A stretch of DNA of 15,008 nucleotides. Origin: CALAGJ01 sp964293305. GTDB lineage: Bacteria; Bacteroidota; Bacteroidia; Chitinophagales; Chitinophagaceae. This document shows positions 7,473 through 15,008 of the stretch, piece after piece (positions within the stretch are counted from its first letter, which is position 1; every line of letters starts with the position of its first letter). Position numbers and translations under genes: made by a program. The stretch is taken from positions 1 to 15,008 of the forward strand of contig CAXYYO010000057.1 in the NCBI GenBank assembly GCA_964293305.1, read 5' to 3'. The notes beneath the pieces were generated by a model. It was not told where the DNA came from. It ran no database searches and worked only from the letters and a program-made list of their open reading frames with translations.

Positions 7473-8231
7473 ATGCAGAGATATTTTATTGAGGTTGCTT
7501 ATTTGGGTACCACATTTAGTGGTTTTCAAATACAGCAAAATGCAAAGACCATTCAATCTGAAGTAGAGCTGGCATTGAAGATATTGTGTAGAGAAGATAT
7601 TCGATTGTCAGTAAGTAGTCGAACAGATGCGGGTGTGCATGCAAATCAAAATTTTTTTCACACCGATTGCGCAGTATTATTTACACAGGAGCATATTTAT
7701 CATTTGAATGCCATAGTGCCGCCACAAATTGTAATCAAAAATATCTATCTCGTGGATGCCGCTGCAAATTGTCGTTTTGATGCTATAGCACGTAGATATG
7801 AATATCATATTATTAGGAAAAAGAATCCATTTTTGCTAGATCGTTCTTTTCATTTTCCTTACACATTAGATATGGATTTACTAGAACAAATGGCAGATCA
7901 GTTGAAGCTAATTCAAGACTTTACTAGTTTTGCTAAAAGACACACAAAAGTTAAGAATTTTAACTGTCAGATACAAGCATCATTTTGGAAGATAGAAGAT
8001 GATGTATTGATTTATACTGTTCAGGGCAATCGCTTTCTTCGAGGAATGGTAAGAGGCCTTACAGGCACCATGCTGAAGCTAGCAAAACAAGGAGTAGGCG
8101 CTAAATCTTTCCAGCAAATAGCAGATGCAAAAGATTGTGTATTTGCTGATTTCAGTGTGCCGGGCGGGGGTTTGTTTTTAAAATCCGTAATATTTCATCC
8201 ATCTGTTTATGAGGGTAAGGAAGTGAAATAG
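7473..8231 (+). CDS. truA: tRNA pseudouridine(38-40) synthase TruA
   Basis: This 252-residue enzyme isomerises uridines 38-40 in the anticodon stem-loop of many tRNAs to pseudouridine. The catalytic motif SSRTDAGVHA (49-57) contains the nucleophilic Asp52, equivalent to Asp60 in E. coli. Other family segments are the N-terminal YLGTTFSGFQIQ, the ARRYEYHI motif (106-113), and the C-terminal GNRFLRGMVRGLTGTML followed by VPGGGLFL. The length is normal for the family. The ATG lies 13 bases after the DUF4476 stop with no obvious Shine-Dalgarno sequence. It is followed after 46 bases by the carboxypeptidase gene, so a short operon is plausible. Confidence 0.97.
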   Translation: MQRYFIEVAYLGTTFSGFQIQQNAKTIQSEVELALKILCREDIRLSVSSRTDAGVHANQNFFHTDCAVLFTQEHIYHLNAIVPPQIVIKNIYLVDAAANCRFDAIARRYEYHIIRKKNPFLLDRSFHFPYTLDMDLLEQMADQLKLIQDFTSFAKRHTKVKNFNCQIQASFWKIEDDVLIYTVQGNRFLRGMVRGLTGTMLKLAKQGVGAKSFQQIADAKDCVFADFSVPGGGLFLKSVIFHPSVYEGKEVK

Positions 8232-8277
8232 ATTTCTTATATATGTCAACCATCTAAAATCATACTTTAATTAGTTT

Positions 8278-9780
8278 ATGAACAGTTTTAAAAGTCAAAC
8301 ATCTATTGCATTGTATGAGCAGTACAAAAATTATATGCAGCAGGTGGCAGATATAAAATATGCAGCAGCTGTGCTGCAATGGGATGAAGAAACATATATG
8401 CCGCAAAAAGGAGCAGCTATAAGAGGAAGACAATTAGCCACCTTATCTGAAACAGCACACAGAATGTTTACTGGAAAAGATCTTTTCGAATTGCTGCAAG
8501 TTTTGAATGAACGTGCTGATTTATCAATTGATCAAAGCATCAATGTCCAATTGAGTTTGGAAGATGTGCTTCGCCAGCAAAAATTATCTCCTGTCTTTGT
8601 TAGAAACATGAGCGAAGCAGTATCTCAATCTTTTCATCAATGGGTGCTGGCAAAACAGTCTAATGATTTTCATTCGTATGCGCCATATCTCAATAAAGTA
8701 TTAACTCTTAAACAAGAAGAGGCAGACATAAGGGGATTCATAGGGCATCCTTATAATGCCATGCTAGATGAATATGAAAGAGGTAGTACTGTGGCTCAGT
8801 TAGATAAATTATTTGACGACTTAAAGCCACTGTTGTTAAGTCTTATCCCTTCAGCCACATCATTTACAAATATAAATACAGATTTTCTTAATAAGGAGTA
8901 TGATAAAGAGCAGCAATGGGAATGGGGAATTTTTTTATTAAAAGAATTGGGTTTTGATTTTGATGCTGGCAGACAGGATATATCAGCGCATCCTTTTACC
9001 ACAAATTTTTCTGCTCAGGATGTGCGAATAACCACACGTGTGGATACAAATGATTTGAAAAATATGACCTGGAGTACACTTCATGAATTGGGTCATGGTT
9101 TGTATGAGCAAGGATTGCCAATAGAGGAATATGGATTGCCTGCCGGCGAATATTGTTCTTTAAGTATCCATGAATCACAAAGCAGATTATGGGAAAATTG
9201 TGTAGGAAGAAGTTGGGGATTTGTTCAGAAATATTACCCCGTTTTGCAGCAAAGATTTTCAAATCAATTGACTGATATTGATGCAGAACAGTTTTATAAA
9301 GCAATCAACAAAGTGCAGCCATCACTCATTAGAACAGAGGCTGATGAACTAACCTATCATGCTCATATCATTATTAGATATACCATAGAAAAGGAGTTGT
9401 TTGAAAAAATGATTACAGTTTCAGATATCCCCACAAGGTGGAATGAATTGTATAAGCATCATTTAGATATTATAGTGCCTAATGATAGACAGGGTTGCTT
9501 ACAGGATGTGCATTGGAGCCATGGCAGTTTTGGTTATTTCCCCACCTATAGTACCGGTAGTTTATATGCTGCGCAATTCTGGTATTTTTTTCAGCAATCA
9601 CCCGCATCTATTAAGCCCACAAGTTATACTCATTTATTAGAGTGGCTTAGGGAAAAAATTCATGCACACGGTCGAAAATATACCAGTGAAAATTTGTGCA
9701 AAATGGTTACAGGTCAAAGTTTACAGACTGACTTTTTTATAAGTTACATCAGACAAAAGTATAGCAAAATCAGACAGTAG
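8278..9780 (+). CDS. M32-family metallocarboxypeptidase (Taq type)
   Basis: This 500-residue zinc carboxypeptidase belongs to peptidase family M32, which removes C-terminal amino acids from peptides. The zinc motif HELGH is at 269-273 (His269, His273, catalytic Glu270) within WSTLHELGHGLYEQG. The third ligand is probably Glu299 in SIHESQSRLWEN. Further family signatures are LQWDEETYMP (33-42), the HPF(..)VRITTRVD stretch (238-256), EADELTYHAHIIIRY (354-368) and VHWSHGSFGYFPTYSTGSLYAAQ (411-433). The length equals the family norm of about 500. There is no signal peptide, so it is cytoplasmic and probably works in peptide turnover. It starts 46 bases after truA, so co-transcription is possible. 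Confidence 0.96.
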   Translation: MNSFKSQTSIALYEQYKNYMQQVADIKYAAAVLQWDEETYMPQKGAAIRGRQLATLSETAHRMFTGKDLFELLQVLNERADLSIDQSINVQLSLEDVLRQQKLSPVFVRNMSEAVSQSFHQWVLAKQSNDFHSYAPYLNKVLTLKQEEADIRGFIGHPYNAMLDEYERGSTVAQLDKLFDDLKPLLLSLIPSATSFTNINTDFLNKEYDKEQQWEWGIFLLKELGFDFDAGRQDISAHPFTTNFSAQDVRITTRVDTNDLKNMTWSTLHELGHGLYEQGLPIEEYGLPAGEYCSLSIHESQSRLWENCVGRSWGFVQKYYPVLQQRFSNQLTDIDAEQFYKAINKVQPSLIRTEADELTYHAHIIIRYTIEKELFEKMITVSDIPTRWNELYKHHLDIIVPNDRQGCLQDVHWSHGSFGYFPTYSTGSLYAAQFWYFFQQSPASIKPTSYTHLLEWLREKIHAHGRKYTSENLCKMVTGQSLQTDFFISYIRQKYSKIRQ

Positions 9781-9885
9781 CGGCTCATCGTTTTTGAGTT
9801 ACTCTTACCTTAGCTTCATGTTGTTATAATATTAATTTAAAACAGCATGTAATATCCAATTTTCCGAAAGAGTAAACCAAATTTT

Positions 9886-12800
9886 ATGGAGGCTTTACAA
9901 CGGTATCTGTACCGTATTTGCCTTTTAGTGGGTGTGCTTTTCATGCACAATACTTCACAGTCTCAGACTGCCATTGCTAATTTTGGGGCTAATGACACTA
10001 CCGGATGCCCACCTTTAATTGTCAATTTTTCAAATTTATCAACTGGCCTCATTGATTCGGTATTTTGGGATTTCGGGAATGGTAACACATCCAAAAAATT
10101 TAATGCTTCAACCACCTATTTTGATCCGGGATCTTATACCGTAAAACTTACTGTATACAGTGCTACAGGATCAAATACAATGGTAAAGCCACAATATATT
10201 CAGGTGTATGAAACACCCATTTCTTCCTTTCTTGCAAATCCATTAAATGGATGCTATCCTTTGCCGGTATCATTTCTAAATATTAGCAATGTTGGTGTAG
10301 ATTTAATGCCTACTTACTACTGGGATTTTGGTGATGGTACTGCATCTACTGAAGCATCACCCACTCATACATATAATCGTTCAGGCGTTTTTGACATTGC
10401 ACTAAAAGTAACAAGCAGTAAAGGGTGTACAAATACCTCAGCAAAGGCAGATTATGTGCGTATAGATAATGGTGTTATTGCTGATTTCATTATCACAAAT
10501 ATTGATGTATGCAAAACACCAGCCAGTGTCAATTTTAAAAATAAAAGTACAAGCAATAGTACTATTACTTATCTCTGGGATTTTGGTGATGGTACAGCCA
10601 CAAGTACTGACTTGAACCCCTTTCATAAGTATCAAAATCAGGGTACTTATATAGTAACCTTACAAGCTACAACAGATGTGGGATGTACAGATACCATGAG
10701 TATGGAAGTTGTAATAGGCTTTCCATCATCCTCGTTTTCTGCTCCAGATACTTTGTGCTCAGGTCAGTCAGCTACATTTAATAATACTTCAACACCTAGG
10801 CCTGTATCCTGTACCTGGACATTCAGTAATGGATTGGTTTCAAACGAATTTAATCCAACACTTTTATTCAGCACACCCGGTACTTACACTGTTACTTTAA
10901 TCAATGAGTTCTCTACATCCTGTAAAGACACAGCTGGTCCAGAAATAATTAAGGTTTTTTCCGGACCCTCGGTTGACTTTTATACAGAAGATACTGCAAA
11001 CTGCACGGCCCCATATACTGTTCAGTTTAAAAATAATTCGATAGGTGGCAATAGCTATCGTTGGGACTTTGGCGATGGATCTACCAGTAGTGCTAAAGAA
11101 CCAGCCCATACATATACTAGACCCGGAAAATATACAGTTGCACTTACTGCATTTAATGTAAGTGGATGCAAAGAAGTACTAATAAGGAATGATTACATAC
11201 TCATACAACCAGTGCAAATAATAGGAATCAGTAATTTGCCAGACAGTGGTTGCATACCCTATGCTATTTTCCCCAAAGTTGTGTTGAATGTGAATGCAAA
11301 AATTAAATCAATTCTTTGGAATTTTGGTGATGGTGCAACTTCTACTGCTACAAATCCAACTCATCTATATACCACGGAAGGCGCATATAACATAACAGTT
11401 GAGGTTGCAACTTTTGATGGATGCACGGATACTTATACACGATATGGTGCCGTGTTGGTAGGCCATCAGCCAAATGCAGACTTTATAACTGATCCTCCAG
11501 AAATTTGTGCTGCGGAAAGTGTAAACCTAATTAGCACATCCACAAACGGCCCTATACATTATCTCAGTTGGAATTTTAGCCCATTGGGCGATGCATCAAT
11601 CGATTCAATTTATGAGTATCAACCTCCAGATACAGGATATATCTCCTTGTCATTAGTTGCATATAATTTTGGATGTGCAGATACTGTAACCTACAATGAA
11701 CTTTTATACGTAAGGCCACCTGTGGCAAAGTTTCAATATCAAACAAATTGTGATGATAGACTTAGTGTTGAATTTGAAGATAACTCTGTAGGTGAAATGT
11801 CCAGAGTCTGGTCTTTCGGCGATGGTACAACAGATACACTTGAAAACGTTGCTCATTCATACTTGGTGCAGGGTACTTATGAAGTCGAAATTATATCAAC
11901 AAATGGAGTATGTTCTGATACAATCACAAAAGATGTTACGGTAATCAATGAAATTGGGCTTTTATCTTTTCCGGGCAAAGAATTCTGTAGAAATACTGCT
12001 GTCAATTTTGACATTCTCAATATTGTAGATTCAAATATTTCAACTACCAAATGGGATTTTGGAGATGGGGAAAACATAACCGTACAAGGTACCAAATCAT
12101 CACATAGTTACTTTGTATCTGGAAAATATTTTGTTACAGCCACAATGACAGATATCAATGGTTGTGAATACATATATCAGGCTCCCGATTCTATTTCAAT
12201 TTACGGACCTGTAGCAAAAATAAGTAGCGACGACCCTAATGTTTGTAAAAATTCAATTGTTGCTTTCAATAATATTTCTACAAGCGACGGTTTACATCCA
12301 ATAACAAAGTGGACCTGGAATTATGGTAATGGTCAAATAACAAATTATAGTACACCACCTTTTGAAAGTCTTTACAAGGACACAGGGCTTTTTACTATTA
12401 AATTATCTGTGATAGATGAGTATGGATGTGTGGATAGTATCAGAAAAAATAATTACGTAAATGTTACATTTCCTTATCCTTCATATATTAGCCCAGACTC
12501 AGTCATCTGTCCCGGTAAAACAGTTAGTTTTCTTAATACAAGTATTGGGAGGGGATTAAATTATTTTTGGCAGTTTGGCGATGGTGCTGCATCAACTGAT
12601 GTTGATCCATCTTATACATATTCAGTGAGCGGCACATACAAACCTTTGCTTACAGCCACTGATCAAAATGGATGTATTGATAGTTTTTCGCTGAGAAATT
12701 TATTGGTTGATTTGCCAAAAGCAATATTCAATATGAGTGACTCTTTCTCAAGTTGTCCTCCATTGCTCGTAGATTTCAAAAGCGAGTCATCTGCTTATGT

Positions 12801-14706
12801 ATCTTTGATTTGGGACTTTGGAGATGGTAATTCTTCTTCCCTACCAAACCCTTCTCACCTTTATACAGAGCCCGGTATTTACACTGTAAAATTAGTGGCT
12901 ACTGGAAGCGGTGGATGTGGAGATAGTATTTTAAGGGTAATAAATATTAAAGGCCCTTCGGGCAATTTTTCATATCCAAAAACAACTGTTTGCTATCCGG
13001 AACAAGTACAGTTTACAGCAACAGTAAAAAACACTGAACTCATAACATGGGATTTTAGTGATGGTGAAACGGAAAGTACAATCAATACAACCACATCTCA
13101 CTTGTATGATGTGGGTTCTTATGTACCCAGAATAGTTCTTGATGATGGCAAAGGTTGTAGAATTGCCGTGAAAGGAAAAGATACAATACATGTAGTATCT
13201 GTAGTGGCCAATGCATTGATTTTTGGAAATCCTGCATGCGATAGTACTTCACTATCATTTGAAAGTCTGTCCATATCTCAAGAAGAAATTATTTCATCAA
13301 TATGGAATTTTGGAGATGGAAATACTGAGGATACATTAAAAACAACCCATGTATATAAACAACCTGGCAGCTATGCTGTGTCATTAGAGATAAGTTCAAT
13401 TAGCGGATGCAAGGATACATTTTATACCCCTTCCAATGTTTTAGTTTTGCCTTCCCCAGATATTGAATTGACTGGGCCCGGAGAAATTTGCGCTGGTACT
13501 GCTGCATCATTTAATGTAATCAACAATGCATCTGATACCTCAATGTTTCAATATTTTTGGACTGGCTTTAACAATACAAACAACCAATCTGACAGTACAG
13601 GCTTGATTCAATTTGATATAGCAGGTATCTATAATTTTAATGTGGTTGCGGTCAACTCAAATGGATGCAAAGATTCAACATTTGCTCAACTAACAGTTAG
13701 TCCTGCTCCAAATGTAAAAACGATACAAGATACAGCGCTGTGTCAAAATAGTACTTATCAATTGAGTGCATCCGGAGCAGAAAATTATACATGGGTAGGT
13801 GATGGACTTTCTTGTACAAGCTGTGACAATCCAATACTTTCAATAACTAAAACTGGCTACTACTATGTATCAGGATATGATAAACTTGGATGCGGAAATT
13901 CAGATACACTTTATGTAAGAGTGATTGAGCCAAATACCATTACTGTGGGTGATGGCGATACCGTTTGCATAGGTGGTAGTATAAAGTTAAAAGCTGAAGG
14001 CGCAGACACATACCAATGGTATCCAACCAATTATTTAGACAATGCATATTCAGATAAGCCGGTTTATACCGCATCAGCTGCCGGATTATTCCAGTATAGC
14101 GTTATTGGTAGTAGTGAACAACAATGTTTTAGTGATACTGGATATGTTGTTGTAAAATCTTACCCAATACCAGAAATGAATATTTTGGGAGAAGAAGAGT
14201 TGATACAGATTGTAGGCTCCACCATTCAACTAAAAACCACAAATAGTCCTGATATCACAAATTGGCAATGGCAACCATCTGTTGGCCTTAATAATCCAAA
14301 TATTTCAAACCCAATTTTATCTGCAAAGGAAACAACACCCTACACTTGTATTGCCACAAATGGAGGTGGATGTGTTGTTAGAGACCAGATTGTTGTTCGT
14401 GTTGTTTGTGGCAATTCGAATGTATTCATACCAAATACATTTTCTCCAAATGGTGATGGTATGAATGATGTATTCTTTGTACGAGGCGCCGGGTTATTTA
14501 AAATAAAATCAACACGAGTTTTCAATCGTTGGGGTCAAATGGTATATGAACGCATGAATGCCAGCCCCAATAGTAATACAGAAGGGTGGGATGGAACTTA
14601 TAAAGGAAAAAGTCAAGCTTCGGATGTATTTGTTTATATGATAGAAGTGCAATGTGATAATGGTGTTGTTATTCCAATTAAGGGAAACATTACATTGCTT
14701 AGATAA
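9886..14706 (+). CDS. Giant PKD-repeat protein with T9SS type B sorting domain
   Basis: This 1606-residue surface or secreted protein starts with a signal peptide (hydrophobic ICLLVGVLF, cleavage probably near residue 27). About fifteen PKD-type units follow, marked by W-x-F-G-D-G or its variants. Their tryptophans fall near residues 61, 146, 231, 311, 393, 478, 562, 642, 723, 811, 895, 976, 1055, 1140 and 1225, a period of about 83. Units near 562 and 1225 have lost the motif. Three more Ig-like units follow (Trp near 1303, 1378 and 1462). Many units carry Cys in a GCxP or GCxDT context, so disulfides are likely. The last 99 residues (1508-1606: NVFIPNTFSPNGDGMNDVF, FNRWGQMVYE, WDGTYKG) are the gliding-motility-associated CHU_C domain that directs export through the type IX system. 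Adhesion or matrix function is inferred; no catalytic domain is visible. Confidence 0.95.
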   Translation: MEALQRYLYRICLLVGVLFMHNTSQSQTAIANFGANDTTGCPPLIVNFSNLSTGLIDSVFWDFGNGNTSKKFNASTTYFDPGSYTVKLTVYSATGSNTMVKPQYIQVYETPISSFLANPLNGCYPLPVSFLNISNVGVDLMPTYYWDFGDGTASTEASPTHTYNRSGVFDIALKVTSSKGCTNTSAKADYVRIDNGVIADFIITNIDVCKTPASVNFKNKSTSNSTITYLWDFGDGTATSTDLNPFHKYQNQGTYIVTLQATTDVGCTDTMSMEVVIGFPSSSFSAPDTLCSGQSATFNNTSTPRPVSCTWTFSNGLVSNEFNPTLLFSTPGTYTVTLINEFSTSCKDTAGPEIIKVFSGPSVDFYTEDTANCTAPYTVQFKNNSIGGNSYRWDFGDGSTSSAKEPAHTYTRPGKYTVALTAFNVSGCKEVLIRNDYILIQPVQIIGISNLPDSGCIPYAIFPKVVLNVNAKIKSILWNFGDGATSTATNPTHLYTTEGAYNITVEVATFDGCTDTYTRYGAVLVGHQPNADFITDPPEICAAESVNLISTSTNGPIHYLSWNFSPLGDASIDSIYEYQPPDTGYISLSLVAYNFGCADTVTYNELLYVRPPVAKFQYQTNCDDRLSVEFEDNSVGEMSRVWSFGDGTTDTLENVAHSYLVQGTYEVEIISTNGVCSDTITKDVTVINEIGLLSFPGKEFCRNTAVNFDILNIVDSNISTTKWDFGDGENITVQGTKSSHSYFVSGKYFVTATMTDINGCEYIYQAPDSISIYGPVAKISSDDPNVCKNSIVAFNNISTSDGLHPITKWTWNYGNGQITNYSTPPFESLYKDTGLFTIKLSVIDEYGCVDSIRKNNYVNVTFPYPSYISPDSVICPGKTVSFLNTSIGRGLNYFWQFGDGAASTDVDPSYTYSVSGTYKPLLTATDQNGCIDSFSLRNLLVDLPKAIFNMSDSFSSCPPLLVDFKSESSAYVSLIWDFGDGNSSSLPNPSHLYTEPGIYTVKLVATGSGGCGDSILRVINIKGPSGNFSYPKTTVCYPEQVQFTATVKNTELITWDFSDGETESTINTTTSHLYDVGSYVPRIVLDDGKGCRIAVKGKDTIHVVSVVANALIFGNPACDSTSLSFESLSISQEEIISSIWNFGDGNTEDTLKTTHVYKQPGSYAVSLEISSISGCKDTFYTPSNVLVLPSPDIELTGPGEICAGTAASFNVINNASDTSMFQYFWTGFNNTNNQSDSTGLIQFDIAGIYNFNVVAVNSNGCKDSTFAQLTVSPAPNVKTIQDTALCQNSTYQLSASGAENYTWVGDGLSCTSCDNPILSITKTGYYYVSGYDKLGCGNSDTLYVRVIEPNTITVGDGDTVCIGGSIKLKAEGADTYQWYPTNYLDNAYSDKPVYTASAAGLFQYSVIGSSEQQCFSDTGYVVVKSYPIPEMNILGEEELIQIVGSTIQLKTTNSPDITNWQWQPSVGLNNPNISNPILSAKETTPYTCIATNGGGCVVRDQIVVRVVCGNSNVFIPNTFSPNGDGMNDVFFVRGAGLFKIKSTRVFNRWGQMVYERMNASPNSNTEGWDGTYKGKSQASDVFVYMIEVQCDNGVVIPIKGNITLLR
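14407..14703 (+). other. T9SS type B C-terminal sorting domain (coding segment)
   Basis: This segment encodes the CHU_C/TIGR04131-type domain ending the PKD protein. The signature FIPNTFSPNGDGMNDVF is followed by VFNRWGQMVYE, GWDGTYKGK and a final VFVYMIEVQC(..)IKGNITLLR. It implies that the host has a type IX secretion machinery, encoded outside this window. Confidence 0.93.
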
Positions 14707-14735
14707 AATGTCTTCTTTCGGATGGGGGTTTATAC

Positions 14736-14766
14736 AAAAGCAGGCCTAGTGCCTGCTTTTATTTTC
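14736..14766 (+). terminator. Rho-independent terminator
   Basis: A perfect 10-bp stem (AAAAGCAGGC 14736-14745 with GCCTGCTTTT 14751-14760) encloses a five-base loop, CTAGT. It is followed by ATTTTCT, giving a T-rich tail. It lies 29 bases after the stop of the PKD gene and should end that transcript. The A-run at its 5' side means it could also work for transcripts arriving on the minus strand. Confidence 0.93.
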
Positions 14767-14955
14767 TAGCACTATTTATGGAAACATGGCATTAACGGAA
14801 GGATAAAAGCTTCAAACCCTATTGCCATTTACAATGCCTTCATCCATTAACAAAGATTATCCAGATGAATTTATTATGACAAGTTAAAAGGCAGAATAGA
14901 TAAATATTTGTGTTTATTTTTTTGGAGATGAAATAGTAAGCATTTGAAAAGTCAA

Positions 14956-15008
14956 TAATACCATATCCAATTACATTATAGTCCAATCTAAATCAACAAA
15001 AATATAGT
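14956..15008 (-). repeat. Right copy of 53-bp perfect terminal inverted repeat
   Basis: Read on the minus strand from 15008, this sequence is identical to 2-54 over all 53 bases. Identity ends at 14956 (inner flank TTGAC here, AAATAC at the left). The outer limit is set by the end of the window, so the true repeat may be longer. Confidence 0.9.

Larger units (their letters stand above)
14707..15008. other. Gene-free right end
   Basis: Beyond the terminator (14736-14766) and the right terminal repeat (14956-15008) I see nothing coding; the longest open stretch I noticed after an ATG is about 17 codons. The DNA between 14767 and 14955 is AT-rich and shows no recognisable RNA gene. Confidence 0.6.

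Noticed and set aside
1..15008. Whole window as a 15-kb transposon bounded by the terminal inverted repeats
   Set aside because: No transposase or integrase is present, and the cargo consists largely of chromosomal housekeeping genes such as topA and truA.
1..15008. CRISPR arrays, tRNA, rRNA or riboswitches
   Set aside because: I looked through the gene-free stretches and saw no regularly spaced repeats, no tRNA T-loop signature and no known riboswitch core.

Overview
The window looks like a piece of a Bacteroidota chromosome, probably from the Chitinophagia or a related group. The evidence is AT-rich sequence with almost no Shine-Dalgarno sites, a very large secreted PKD-repeat protein ending in a type IX secretion (T9SS) type B sorting domain, a secreted DUF4476 protein, and a DNA topoisomerase I whose C-terminus lacks zinc ribbons. 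All supported genes lie on the + strand. I see no transposase, integrase, CRISPR array, tRNA or rRNA.

Positions 1-3068 look like accessory DNA. They hold a GC-rich palindromic repeat (193-279), a small orphan ORF (368-613) and a three-gene block (823-2424): a YafY-type HTH/WYL regulator, a stand-alone Cass2/GyrI-like effector-binding protein, and a DUF1801 protein overlapping it by one base. These genes mostly use GAC for Asp, whereas the housekeeping genes prefer GAT, which suggests a separate origin. A gene-free stretch of 644 bases follows.

Positions 3069-9780 hold core genes: topA, a PhnA/YjdM zinc-ribbon protein, a secreted DUF4476 protein, truA and an M32 (Taq-type) metallocarboxypeptidase. 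The last three are closely spaced (13 and 46 bases) and may be co-transcribed. Positions 9886-14706 encode a 1606-residue exported protein with about 18 immunoglobulin-like or PKD units at a period of about 83 residues. It is followed by the one convincing intrinsic terminator (14736-14766).

The most unusual structural signal is a perfect 53-bp inverted repeat at the two extreme ends of the window (2-54 and 14956-15008). Because the interval contains chromosomal housekeeping genes and no recombinase, the likeliest explanation is a dispersed genomic repeat at which an assembled contig ended. A large invertible segment is a less likely alternative. I found no clear new multi-gene biological system; the accessory block and the terminal repeats deserve the follow-up.
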